From Mycoplasmatota bacterium (lineage in GTDB: Bacteria; Bacillota_I; Bacilli_A; RF39; UBA660): 64,000 nt of DNA. How positions within the stretch are numbered: the first letter of the stretch is position 1; the number at the start of each line of letters is the position of its first letter. The stretch lies in NCBI GenBank assembly GCA_022774645.1, contig JALFKQ010000007.1, positions 1 through 64,000 of the forward strand, given 5' to 3'. The translations under genes and the position numbers were made by a program. Positions 17,470 through 26,619 of this stretch are shown piece by piece. A model generated the notes under the pieces. That model was not told where the DNA came from. It saw only the letters and a program-made list of their open reading frames with translations, and ran no database searches.

Positions 17470-17805
17470 ATGAATGGTAGTTATTATCAAACACCAGTAT
17501 TTATAAATGATATCGAAAGGGATACAAATAATCCGATTGTTGATAATTTTAATGGTAGTTCTGAACCAATGGAACAAAGCTATATAGAGAATATTCTTAG
17601 GAATAATATTGGAAAGAAAGTAAGAGTTCATGCTTCTTTTTCAGATTCAGTTGAGTGGAGAGACAGAATATTTGTTGGCTTAATTGAACATGCCGGTAGA
17701 GATAATTTAATTATTAATGATGTTGAAAATGGTAAAAGTTATTTAATTTTAATGATATATGTAGATTTTGTTGAATTTGATGAAAGAATCACTTATGCTA
17801 AATAG
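17470..17805 (+). CDS. gerQ: Spore coat protein GerQ
   Basis: 111 aa. ATG 17470 is chosen for the strong site AAAGGAG seven bases upstream. The C-terminal 70 residues carry the GerQ (YwdL) features: SYIENILRNNIGKKV, VEWRDRIFVGLIEHAGRDN and a YLILMIYVDFVEFDE ending. In Bacillus GerQ is coat protein cross-linked by Tgl and needed for CwlJ localisation (established). The N-terminal 35 residues are short and low in lysine, so Tgl cross-linking may differ. Direct evidence that the host forms spores. Confidence 0.88.
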   Translation: MNGSYYQTPVFINDIERDTNNPIVDNFNGSSEPMEQSYIENILRNNIGKKVRVHASFSDSVEWRDRIFVGLIEHAGRDNLIINDVENGKSYLILMIYVDFVEFDERITYAK

Positions 17806-17857
17806 TCTTTAAAATAATACTATTTTCTGATATAATATTTAGTAGGATGTGATAATA

Positions 17858-18415
17858 ATGAAAACATTAAATATAATAGCTTTGATACTTGTAGTCTTAA
17901 TAGTTTTAGTTACATTAATGATTATATTGTTTAAATATTTTATTGAGAAACTTAATAATATAAATAATTTATTAGTAGATACTGAAAAGGAATGTATAGA
18001 TGAACTGAAAAGGAAAAATGAAATTATTGAAAAGATGATTAAAGTTGCTTCTAGTAAATTCAAATGTGAAAGTATTGCTTTTGATGAAGTAAAAGATTTA
18101 GAAATTGATAGTCTTGATTCTTTTAAAGAAGAAAAGAAATTAAATAAATGTTATGAGGAAATATTACATGTTGTTGAAGATAATCCTAAATCAAAAGATA
18201 TTAAAACATTAAAAGATTATATTAAAAAATATGATAATAATGAACTTAAGATTATTTCACTTAGAACTTTTTATAATAAATATACTTTACAATATAATAA
18301 TTTAATAAAAAAATTTCCTTACAATATTATTTCTAAATTTAAGAAACTTAAAATTAAAAATATTATTGAAGGAAAAGAATTAGATATTAATTTTAATAAT
18401 GATTTGGAAGTGTAA
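17858..18415 (+). CDS. LemA-family membrane protein
   Basis: 185 aa. One N-terminal membrane helix (about 5-28) is followed by a long charged coiled coil and a C-terminal LemA-type end (FYNKYTLQYNNLIKKFP). ATG 17858 fits the AGGA site about 10 bases upstream; the GTG at 17849 is too close to it. The middle is more divergent than standard LemA. The last 23 bp overlap the 3' end of ung on the opposite strand. Function of LemA proteins is not established. Confidence 0.72.
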   Translation: MKTLNIIALILVVLIVLVTLMIILFKYFIEKLNNINNLLVDTEKECIDELKRKNEIIEKMIKVASSKFKCESIAFDEVKDLEIDSLDSFKEEKKLNKCYEEILHVVEDNPKSKDIKTLKDYIKKYDNNELKIISLRTFYNKYTLQYNNLIKKFPYNIISKFKKLKIKNIIEGKELDINFNNDLEV

Positions 18416-19073
18416 AATTCACTTCTTTTATATTGTGTGCTTTTAAGAAATTATTTGCTTTACTAAATGGTTTACTTCCAAAAAAACCGTTTCTTGCTGA
18501 GAATGGACTCGGATGTGTACTTTCTATAACTAAATGATTTTTATTTGTTATATATGCTTTTTTAGCTCTTGCAAAGTTTCCCCATAATATAAATACTGTT
18601 GGTGTATCTCTTTGATTTAATAACTTAATTATATGATCTGTTAATAGATTCCATCCAAGATCTTTATGAGATGCTGGTGTGTCTTTTCTTACTGTTAATA
18701 CTGAGTTTAAAAGCAACACTCCTTCTTTTGCCCAAGGGGTTAAATCTCCACTACTTCCATTTTTAATACCTAAGTCATCGTAAAGTTCTTTAAATATATT
18801 TTGCAAACTTGGTGGTAACTTTACACCTTTTTGTACACTAAATGATAAACCGTGTGCTTCACCTTCTCCGTGATAAGGATCCTGACCTAATATAACTATT
18901 TTAACATTATTATATGGCGTTAGCCTTAATGCATTGAATATGTTGTTATATTCTGGATAACAAGTATGTGTTTTATACTCTTCTTTTACTGTTTCCATAA
19001 ATTTATGAAATCCTGGACTATCCCATACACTTTTTAATACAATATCCCAATCATTACCTATCACATTATTCAC
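18393..19073 (-). CDS. ung: Uracil-DNA glycosylase
   Basis: 226 aa, full length for family 1. Catalytic motif GQDPYHGEGEAHGLSF (Asp acts in water activation), the uracil-binding region and the DNA-intercalation loop HPSPFSARNGFFG are intact. Removes uracil from DNA to start base excision repair. Overlaps the transporter gene downstream end (start of ung lies 8 bp inside its 3' end) and meets the LemA gene tail to tail. Confidence 0.97.
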   Translation of the reverse strand: MNNVIGNDWDIVLKSVWDSPGFHKFMETVKEEYKTHTCYPEYNNIFNALRLTPYNNVKIVILGQDPYHGEGEAHGLSFSVQKGVKLPPSLQNIFKELYDDLGIKNGSSGDLTPWAKEGVLLLNSVLTVRKDTPASHKDLGWNLLTDHIIKLLNQRDTPTVFILWGNFARAKKAYITNKNHLVIESTHPSPFSARNGFFGSKPFSKANNFLKAHNIKEVNFTLPNHY

Positions 19074-20241
19074 TTCCTAATGATTTAATTATACTATAAG
19101 AATTAATAATTATCATAATAAATATTAAAGTATCCAAATAATTCCAGATAAAGAAGTTATTAACTATTATTCCAGATAATGTTATTGTTATAAATGTTAA
19201 TTTAAAAATATTAAGAATATATTTAGATTTAGTATAGTATTCAATATTAGTTTTTCCAATATAGAATCCACTTAATATTGTTGTAAATCCAAATAGAATA
19301 AGTATTATTATTAAAAATAATGAACCAATGCTTCCATACATATTTATAAAAATATTGTTTATTAAAACATTATAATCATTTGTTATAGGATTATTATAAA
19401 TATAAATTAAGATTAGTGAGCTTATAAGTAATGTCATCACTATAGTTATAAATAATACAGAAAATATTTGATATCTTATACTTATATTTATGTCATTTTT
19501 ATCAGTAGCTGAACTAAGCGATGTTGTTCCAATTAATAGTTCATTCATAAATATACTTCTTTTTATGCCTATTATCATTCCACATAATAATGGTTTTAAT
19601 TTAAATATATCTTTTAAATACACTTTGGAAGATAAAATCAAAGTATCATAATTTATAACTATTCCATAAAGACATACCATTATAAATATTAAACACATTA
19701 CTGGTACTATTTTATTCATTATTCTAAGTATATCTTTAACTTTTAAATTAATTGTAACTAAAAGTATAATCATAAATATTATTATGATCAATTTTTTACT
19801 TATATTTACATTTAATAATATCATATTACTTATAGTGTTCATCTGTATCATTTGAAATAGAAATGAATATATTATAAGTAAAAGTATAAATGATAAAAAA
19901 CTTATTAATTTATTTTTAGTAATAAAGTTTGGGCCACCTATATAATCATCTTTTAATTTTACTCTATTTTTTCTGCCTAAATATGATTCATAATATATTA
20001 TTGATGTTGTTATAAATGAGAAAACTAATATCCAAACCACTGATGAAAAACCACCTATTATGATTGAAGAGGTTGTTCCAATAATTGAACCCACTCCTAT
20101 TTTAGTACCTAATGTTAAATATAATGAAGTCTTATCATTCTTCATTAATTCTTTTATTTTAATGTTATAATTTTTAAATTTAATTTTAATTGATAAATAG
20201 ATTGATAATGCAAATAAAAATATTATTAATATTGTCCACAT
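19066..20241 (-). CDS. AGCS (alanine/glycine:cation symporter)-like transporter
   Basis: 391 aa with about ten membrane helices and a Lys/Asn-rich cytoplasmic start. The region TLGTKIGVGSIIGTTSSI at residues 43-60 resembles the AGCS signature (G-x-G-N-I-x-G-x-x-x-A) and DDYIGGPNF parallels the GGP motif after helix 2. Divergent and somewhat shorter than AlsT-type carriers (about 450-480 aa). Probable sodium-coupled small amino-acid uptake; substrate not determined. Confidence 0.65.
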   Translation of the reverse strand: MWTILIIFLFALSIYLSIKIKFKNYNIKIKELMKNDKTSLYLTLGTKIGVGSIIGTTSSIIIGGFSSVVWILVFSFITTSIIYYESYLGRKNRVKLKDDYIGGPNFITKNKLISFLSFILLLIIYSFLFQMIQMNTISNMILLNVNISKKLIIIIFMIILLVTINLKVKDILRIMNKIVPVMCLIFIMVCLYGIVINYDTLILSSKVYLKDIFKLKPLLCGMIIGIKRSIFMNELLIGTTSLSSATDKNDINISIRYQIFSVLFITIVMTLLISSLILIYIYNNPITNDYNVLINNIFINMYGSIGSLFLIIILILFGFTTILSGFYIGKTNIEYYTKSKYILNIFKLTFITITLSGIIVNNFFIWNYLDTLIFIMIIINSYSIIKSLGSE

Positions 20242-20264
20242 ACTAATAATATTTTATATGTTTT

Positions 20265-20702
20265 TTATTTATGATAAGTTTCATTATTCAATATTTTAAA
20301 ACTTCTATATATTTGTTCTAATAATATTCCTCTAAATAGTCCATGAGGAAATGTTAAATCTGAAAATGATAATAATAAATTACATTCTTTTTTCACTGAG
20401 TCATTTATTCCATCTGAACCACCTATAATAAATACAATATTTTTATAACTATTTATAAATGCATTATTTATTATTTTTGATAATTCTATTGATGAACTTT
20501 TAGTTCCTTCGATTGCCATACATATATTATAATCACTTTTACTTAAATGATTTAATATTTCATTACTTTCATCATTTATATTTGAATCTTTTAATTCTAT
20601 AACTGATATTTTATGATATTTATTTATTCTAGTCATATAATCATTTATTAAATCATTAAGATATTTTTCTTTTATTTTGCCTACACATATTATTTTTATC
20701 AT
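20265..20702 (-). CDS. rlmH: 23S rRNA pseudouridine-1915 N3-methyltransferase RlmH
   Basis: Starts MIKIICVGK at 20702. SPOUT-fold motifs are intact: IGGSDGI (SAM site) and the C-terminal FPHGLFRGILLEQIYRSFKI, ending NETYHK as is usual. 145 aa, close to the family norm. The start is one base after the peptidase stop; no clear ribosome site, so translation may rely on coupling. Modifies helix 69 of 23S rRNA. Confidence 0.95.
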   Translation of the reverse strand: MIKIICVGKIKEKYLNDLINDYMTRINKYHKISVIELKDSNINDESNEILNHLSKSDYNICMAIEGTKSSSIELSKIINNAFINSYKNIVFIIGGSDGINDSVKKECNLLLSFSDLTFPHGLFRGILLEQIYRSFKILNNETYHK

Positions 20703-20703
20703 A

Positions 20704-22191
20704 TTATTTACCATAACAAGGATATGCGGTTTTATAATATAGTGCAAAAGGATTTATATTTTTATCATTTCTGAAAACTCTAAAGTCTAAGTGCACTCCA
20801 GTTGCTGAACCTGTTCTACCCATTATACCAATTAATTGTCCTTTTTCTACATGATCCCCTACTTTAACAAGTGTTTTTGCTAAATGCATATATTGTGATG
20901 TATACGTTTCATCATGTTTAATTTTAATATTATTTCCAGCTCCTTGATGATATCCATTATCATTAAATGCTGATATTACTGTTCCACTTTGTATTGCATA
21001 GATATTTTTACTCTTAGTACCAGTTATATCAAGTGCGGCATGGAAATGATATTGTCCTCTTATTGGGTGATTTCTATATGAATAACATGAACTAATTCTA
21101 TATGGTTTACTTGTTGGCCATACCCAATATGTTGTATTACCAACATAGTATACACCTTTTGCTCCTGCAACTACTATTTTCTTAGTTGGTTCTGTTATAA
21201 CATCTTCACTAACAAATTGTGTATCAAGGATAACTCCATTTGATTCTTTTGTGGCATAAACTACTTTTGAAAGACCATTTGATCCTTGTTGTTTTACATA
21301 ACTTTCATCTGCTGATAAATTACTATCATATTCTATATCTGTATCATATTCTACTGTTTGCATTTTAGTATCGAATGACTCAACTATTATATTTGATACA
21401 GGTTTAATGGCTGCTACTGTGACCTCTTGACCAACCGCAAGCAATGCATTTTCACCTTTTATATCTGGGTTTGCTACTAAAAAGTCTTCTACACCAAGCT
21501 TATTATTATATGCAATTGATTCAATTGTGTCATCTGCTCTAACCTTATATGTTCCAGTAAGATCAGTAGTTCCAAATAAGAAATACATTTTTAAAATATC
21601 TTTATTTGTTATTATTTCTTCTTCTGTTGATATATAAGTCTTTTTAATACTCATATCACTTTCGAAATAAATATCAGTTATACTTCTTCCCTCTTCACCA
21701 GAATCTTTTTCAACATTATTTAAATAATTTTCATATTCTTCTTCTTTTACAAATGATAATACTGTATTTTTAACAGCTTCATCTAGATCTTCTTTATGTA
21801 AAATATAAAATTTTATTTTATTTTTTTCTTTTTTAACTGTAACCTCATATCCTTCAATTGTAAAAGGATCTATATCATTTATTTCATCATATATTTGTTC
21901 AGCAGTTTTTAAATTCGTTTTATATGTTAATATTTTTTGTACCTCTAACCCTTCTGGTGGGTATACTTTATCAACATTATATTTCTTTTTAATCCCTTCT
22001 TGTTCTTTATCAATCAAATCATAAAGTTCTTCTTTGGATTGTATAAGTCCTATCTTTTGTCCGCCTAAATATACTTGATAAAATTCATTTATCTGTTCTT
22101 TTTTAGGTTCAAAAGTAAGTGTCATATATACAACTAATATTGACACTAATAATCCAAATATAATTTCAGATATTGATACTTTATTATTCAT
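20704..22191 (-). CDS. Membrane-anchored LysM/G5/M23 metallopeptidase
   Basis: 495 aa. Signal anchor at residues 8-28, a variable helical region, a LysM-like domain (TYKVRADDTIESIAYNN, about 213-260), a G5-type domain (about 265-340), and an M23 peptidase at the end. Zinc ligands: HAALD (first His and Asp) is intact and the middle His is in YMHL, but the final motif reads GVHLDFRV where M23 enzymes have HxH. The last His is Asp, so activity is uncertain. The order dnaB-M23-rlmH resembles the YycJ/rlmH end of Bacillus chromosomes only loosely. Likely acts on peptidoglycan. Confidence 0.87.
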   Translation of the reverse strand: MNNKVSISEIIFGLLVSILVVYMTLTFEPKKEQINEFYQVYLGGQKIGLIQSKEELYDLIDKEQEGIKKKYNVDKVYPPEGLEVQKILTYKTNLKTAEQIYDEINDIDPFTIEGYEVTVKKEKNKIKFYILHKEDLDEAVKNTVLSFVKEEEYENYLNNVEKDSGEEGRSITDIYFESDMSIKKTYISTEEEIITNKDILKMYFLFGTTDLTGTYKVRADDTIESIAYNNKLGVEDFLVANPDIKGENALLAVGQEVTVAAIKPVSNIIVESFDTKMQTVEYDTDIEYDSNLSADESYVKQQGSNGLSKVVYATKESNGVILDTQFVSEDVITEPTKKIVVAGAKGVYYVGNTTYWVWPTSKPYRISSCYSYRNHPIRGQYHFHAALDITGTKSKNIYAIQSGTVISAFNDNGYHQGAGNNIKIKHDETYTSQYMHLAKTLVKVGDHVEKGQLIGIMGRTGSATGVHLDFRVFRNDKNINPFALYYKTAYPCYGK

Positions 22192-23542
22192 TCTCTACTT
22201 CCTTATTTCTAGTGGCACTTTCAAATGTACCTGTATTTAATTGAAATATTAGATTAACACTACCAGTTGAACCGGCTCTGTGTTTAGCAACTAGTAATTC
22301 AATTGGTCTTCTAAGTTTGCCATCATATTTACCATATTCTTCACTATGAAGGAATAGTACAATATCGGCATCTTGTTCTATTGAACCAGATTCTCTTAAA
22401 TCAGATAGTTTCGGTTTGCTATCATTACTTTTTCTTTGCTCAACACTTCTTGATAATTGTGCAAGAGCAATTATTGGTACATCTAATTCCATTGCCATTT
22501 TCTTTATATCACGGCTTATTTCACTAACTTCTTGAACTCTTTGTCCTGCATATTTTGATGAACTTGATAATAATTGTAAGTAATCTATTATTATTAGATC
22601 TAGTCCAGCATCAGAATTTTTAAGTTTTCTACATTTCCTTCTTATTTCACTTACTGTTAGACCACCTGAATCATCAATAAAGAATTTTATATCAGAAAGT
22701 TCACTCATTGCTTCATTAAACTTTTGTCTATCGCTTTGTTTAAATCTTCCTGTTTTTAAAACATCTCCATCAATTCTTCCAACACATCCAAACATTCTTT
22801 TTGCTATTTCGTCTGCTCCCATTTCTAGTGAGAATAATGCAACTGAATTTTTATTGTTAATTGCCGCATTAAGTCCAACATTAAGGGAGAAAGCACTTTT
22901 TCCACAACCGGGTCTTCCAGCTATAATAATAACTTGTTTCTTTTGAAGACCTCTTGTCATTTCATCAAAATCATAATAGCCAGTTCTAATTCCAGTATAG
23001 TCAGATTTAGTTGCTGCTAAAAGTTCAAGATTCTTTTGTACTTCTGGTAATATATCTTGTATTTTTTGCATATCTCTTCCAAGTTTATCATTATAAACTC
23101 CAAGAATATTTCTTTCAGCACTTTCAACTATATTCTCTATACTATCATCTTCATTATAACACTCTTCTTGTATTCTGTCAGCCTTAGCTATTAAATTACG
23201 AAGAACAGCTTTTTCAAATATAATTTTTATATAATAATTTAAATTAGCTGTTGATGGCACTGAATTTATTATCTCAGTGATATATTCTACCCCACCAACA
23301 TCTGATAATAATTTATCTTTTTCAAGTTCATTGCATATTGTATTAACATCAATTGGTATATTATTTTGATGCAATGTTCTCATTGTTTTATATATTGTTC
23401 TATTTTTTTGCTCATAAAACATTTCTTCACTAACTTCATCCATTATTTTATCAAGAGCAGCTCTATCTAAAAAACCGCATCCCAAAACAGATATTTCAGC
23501 TTCAATATTTTGTGGTGTCTTCCTTAGTTCGTTTTTAGCCAT
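22184..23542 (-). CDS. dnaB: Replicative DNA helicase
   Basis: 452 aa with the N-terminal DnaB domain (EAEISVLGCGFLD) and the RecA-like motor: Walker A GRPGCGKSA, Walker B LIIIDYLQLL, then the ELRESG-like sensor DLRESGSIEQDAD. The conserved rplI-dnaB order is kept, 10 bp after rplI. The hexamer unwinds the replication fork. Confidence 0.97.
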   Translation of the reverse strand: MAKNELRKTPQNIEAEISVLGCGFLDRAALDKIMDEVSEEMFYEQKNRTIYKTMRTLHQNNIPIDVNTICNELEKDKLLSDVGGVEYITEIINSVPSTANLNYYIKIIFEKAVLRNLIAKADRIQEECYNEDDSIENIVESAERNILGVYNDKLGRDMQKIQDILPEVQKNLELLAATKSDYTGIRTGYYDFDEMTRGLQKKQVIIIAGRPGCGKSAFSLNVGLNAAINNKNSVALFSLEMGADEIAKRMFGCVGRIDGDVLKTGRFKQSDRQKFNEAMSELSDIKFFIDDSGGLTVSEIRRKCRKLKNSDAGLDLIIIDYLQLLSSSSKYAGQRVQEVSEISRDIKKMAMELDVPIIALAQLSRSVEQRKSNDSKPKLSDLRESGSIEQDADIVLFLHSEEYGKYDGKLRRPIELLVAKHRAGSTGSVNLIFQLNTGTFESATRNKEVENE

Positions 23543-23552
23543 AAATACCTCC

Positions 23553-23993
23553 TTATAGGCTTGATAATTTAATATTAATTGTGAATGAAACTTCTTTATG
23601 TAATACTATCGTTACTTGGTGTACACCTAAAGTATTAATATCATTATCGATAATCACTTTCTTTTTATCAATTTGATATCCCATTTTTTCTAATTCTTCA
23701 CTTATATTTTTTGAAGTAATACTTCCAAATACTTTTCCATTATTTCCTGTTTTAACTTTAAACTCAATTTCTTTATTTTGAAGTTTATTTTTAATCTTAT
23801 TGCATTCATCAATTAGTGCTTGTTCATTATCTTGTCTTTCTTTTATTTCACTTTTAAGCACACTAGCACTTTTTTCTGTATATGGCACAGCCAAACCTTC
23901 TGTTATTAAAAACTTAGCATATCCATCTTTTACTTCTTTGATTTCATCTTTCTTTGCTTGTTTTTTAACATCTTTAATAAAAATAACTTTCAT
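23553..23993 (-). CDS. rplI: 50S ribosomal protein L9
   Basis: 146 aa. ATG 23993 (MKVIFIKDVKK) with ribosome site GGAGG eight bases upstream; the longer frame starting 15 bases earlier has none. The N-terminal rRNA-binding domain (GYAKFLITEGLAVP) and long helix are standard. Lies ahead of dnaB as in most Firmicutes; the usual upstream gdpP gene is absent. Confidence 0.97.
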   Translation of the reverse strand: MKVIFIKDVKKQAKKDEIKEVKDGYAKFLITEGLAVPYTEKSASVLKSEIKERQDNEQALIDECNKIKNKLQNKEIEFKVKTGNNGKVFGSITSKNISEELEKMGYQIDKKKVIIDNDINTLGVHQVTIVLHKEVSFTINIKLSSL

Positions 23994-24110
23994 AAATATC
24001 GCCTCCACTTCAATAATGTAAAAATATTATACCACAGAGAAAACTAAAAAAAAAGTTGTAAACTATTTAAAAATATTATATACTTAGTATGGATAATAAG
24101 GAGGAATTTT

Positions 24111-25502
24111 ATGGAGAATACTGAAGTACTAAATAAGGTTAAACAATTTGAATCAGCTTTAAAAACTCTTTTAATAGCTAAATTCGGAAAAGTATTACCA
24201 GAAAATAAAATTATTCTTTTAAATTCCCAATCTTTTGTAGATACAGATATGATTAAACAATGTTATGGAGACAATGAAAAGTTAAGAGGTGTTGTCCTTA
24301 GAACTCTTCTTGATAATGTTATAGATGTTAAATGTAAAAAAGATTTAGAAGTTAATGGAAATATTGAAACAGTAAATTATGGTGATTATTTACAAGACAG
24401 TTTAGTTGAGTATTATGCTAGAATTATTTCACAAGAAAAGGGATTTACTATTGATAGTACACAAGATATAGATAAGCAAATTATGTTAATCCAAACATTA
24501 AAAGAAAAACTTGGAGATGATTTTGATAAACTTGTTCTTAATAATGATGCTAATACTTTATTAGCAATAGCTGGTAGTCAAGAATTTATTGAAGAAGCTG
24601 ATAAAGATGCGATTAAAAGACATATCGAATTAATGAATCAAGCTGATAAAGTAGATAAGAAAGATAATGATACTATTCAAAAAGTACAAGATAGTTTTGA
24701 AAATAAAGAACAAATTAATATAGTATATTTAAAAGGAAAACAATATGTAAAATATGTTGATAAAAATGATGTTGTTCACTTAGTTGAAACAGAAGGTTCA
24801 AAAAATGTATCTAAATTATTTAAAGAAAAGATTCAACAAGTTGGTCCAGGTAAATTAATAAATCCTGAAGATTTCTTTAATGAACTTACTAAAGTTGCTC
24901 CAGAGGAAAATATGGTAACAACTGAAGATAAAAATCCTACTCTTCAAACTCATCAAGAAACTGATATGATTTCTTTTGTTAGAAGTAATAGTAATTATGT
25001 AGACCTTGCTAAAAAAGGTAAAGTTACACATTCCAACGACGGATCAATTCATGTACTTGAAAATACTAATGATGTTGTTGTTACAGAATCAAACAGTGGA
25101 ATTGTTTCTTCTGATATAATTTCACATAACAGTACAGGAATAGATAATAATTTTAAACAGGAAACTGCTCAAGTTGAGAAAGAAAATGATGATATAATTT
25201 TAAGTCCTGAAAAATATGAAGAATTGTGTAATAACTTTAAGAGTGGCAAAAATCTAACTCTTGAAGAATTAAGAGCATTAAAAAAATACGAAGAAATGTA
25301 TATGAGTGAATATGGTATGAGTCCTGCTGAAAACACATTTAATCAAACAAAAAAAGGAGAAGGCCCAGTTCTTAGTATGTATGGTAACAATAAATATAAG
25401 TATGCTGGTTTTACAAATAAATATTTAATTATATATATTATAATAATGACAATTTGTATAGGAATTATTGTTGGCGCTGTTATATTCAAATTAACAAATT
25501 AA
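24111..25502 (+). CDS. Tail-anchored protein of unknown function, 463 aa
   Basis: Preceded by AGGAGGAATTTT, so translation is well supported. The first 400 residues are soluble, acidic and Asn/Asp-rich with a helical N-terminal third. A low-complexity middle (about 280-370) follows. A single membrane helix lies at about 436-458 (YLIIYIIIMTICIGIIVG) with only four residues after it. No domain recognised. It points rightward, alone between the rplI cluster and the Cse60-like gene, and ends at a bidirectional terminator. Confidence 0.7.
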   Translation: MENTEVLNKVKQFESALKTLLIAKFGKVLPENKIILLNSQSFVDTDMIKQCYGDNEKLRGVVLRTLLDNVIDVKCKKDLEVNGNIETVNYGDYLQDSLVEYYARIISQEKGFTIDSTQDIDKQIMLIQTLKEKLGDDFDKLVLNNDANTLLAIAGSQEFIEEADKDAIKRHIELMNQADKVDKKDNDTIQKVQDSFENKEQINIVYLKGKQYVKYVDKNDVVHLVETEGSKNVSKLFKEKIQQVGPGKLINPEDFFNELTKVAPEENMVTTEDKNPTLQTHQETDMISFVRSNSNYVDLAKKGKVTHSNDGSIHVLENTNDVVVTESNSGIVSSDIISHNSTGIDNNFKQETAQVEKENDDIILSPEKYEELCNNFKSGKNLTLEELRALKKYEEMYMSEYGMSPAENTFNQTKKGEGPVLSMYGNNKYKYAGFTNKYLIIYIIIMTICIGIIVGAVIFKLTN

Positions 25503-25523
25503 AAAGAGCTTAGCTCTTTTTTT
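25501..25523. terminator. Bidirectional intrinsic terminator
   Basis: AAAAAGAGCT with AGCTCTTTTTTT, ending the tail-anchored gene and, on the other strand, overlapping the end of the Cse60-like gene. Confidence 0.8.
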
Positions 25524-25692
25524 CTTGGTATACTATCATTGCTGAAAAACAATATACTTGTTCTTCTCCAAATATTGATACAGCAGTTCTAAATTGTATT
25601 TCCATTACTTCACATTCTGTTTCACTTAGAAAATTATTAACACTTTTTTCTAAATCTTTTTCGTGTCCTTCATCTATTATCTTCACTCTCAT
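25510..25692 (-). CDS. Cse60-like sporulation protein, 60 aa
   Basis: Small protein starting MRVKIIDEGHEKDLEKSVNNF with a C-terminal beta strand CFSAMIVYQEK. Length and the pattern VKI...LE..VN.FL......V..I.F fit the small Cse60 family, expressed in the forespore in Bacillus under sigma-E control (family knowledge). Exact role not known. Confidence 0.6.
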   Translation of the reverse strand: MRVKIIDEGHEKDLEKSVNNFLSETECEVMEIQFRTAVSIFGEEQVYCFSAMIVYQEKKS

Positions 25693-25749
25693 TTTCTTTC
25701 ACCATAAATATTTTATAATATTAAAAAAGAAAATAATGTCGAATTAACA

Positions 25750-26619
25750 TTATTTTTTCTTTTTTTCTTCTTGAACTCTTTTTCTTATTTCATCAAGTAT
25801 AATTGTGTTTGTTTGTTCAATTCCTTTATCAGTTTTATTTTTATTTAAACATAGTCCTATAACAAATACATAAGCCAAAATATAAAACCATAATAATAAC
25901 ATTACTATATTTGCTAAGTTACCATATACAATATCATATCTTGCTATATTATTAATATAATATGAATAGATTCCTGTTATCGCTAACCATGATATTGATG
26001 TAAATAACGCTCCTTTTGTAGTATATTTACTAGGTATTCTTTCGTCAGGAGCAACTGTATACACAACTTTAATAAGAAAGTATACAACTAATAATGAAAC
26101 TGGAACTTGTATAATTATATATAATATTCCGACTAACTTATCATGTTTTACAAATATATCACTAATACTTCCTATTACTGTTAAAATTGATTTACCAAGT
26201 AATGGAACTATAACCATAAATGCAAATAGTAAAATTATACATATTGCAAGAATAATTGATTTAACTATTCTTCTTAATAATGATGCGTTTTCAACATTAT
26301 ATATTGTGTTACTTGCTAAGATAATTGCATTACATCCATTAATTATAACTATTAATCCTAAAACTATTGTCATTAATGAATCTGCTGTTAGTTCTGATGT
26401 AAATATAGGTTGTAATAATTCAACTACACTTCTTGGAAAAGTATCACTTAAGAAGTTATTAACAGAATCCATTGGTAAATTAAATGATGTAAGCACAAAT
26501 ACTATTATTGTTAATATAGGTATTATTGATAAAAAGAATGAATAAGCAAGATTTCCTGGTAATACTCCTAACTCTTTTCCAAAGACTAAATCATATAATT
26601 TATTTAATTTATCTTTCAT
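25750..26619 (-). CDS. YihY/BrkB-family membrane protein
   Basis: 289 aa with six membrane helices and the family N-terminus LPGNLAYSFFLSIIPIL. Some members are called virulence factor BrkB or wrongly RNase BN; function is not settled. Start overlaps by one base the stop of the GGDEF gene (TAATG), so they are co-translated. Confidence 0.88.
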   Translation of the reverse strand: MKDKLNKLYDLVFGKELGVLPGNLAYSFFLSIIPILTIIVFVLTSFNLPMDSVNNFLSDTFPRSVVELLQPIFTSELTADSLMTIVLGLIVIINGCNAIILASNTIYNVENASLLRRIVKSIILAICIILLFAFMVIVPLLGKSILTVIGSISDIFVKHDKLVGILYIIIQVPVSLLVVYFLIKVVYTVAPDERIPSKYTTKGALFTSISWLAITGIYSYYINNIARYDIVYGNLANIVMLLLWFYILAYVFVIGLCLNKNKTDKGIEQTNTIILDEIRKRVQEEKKKK

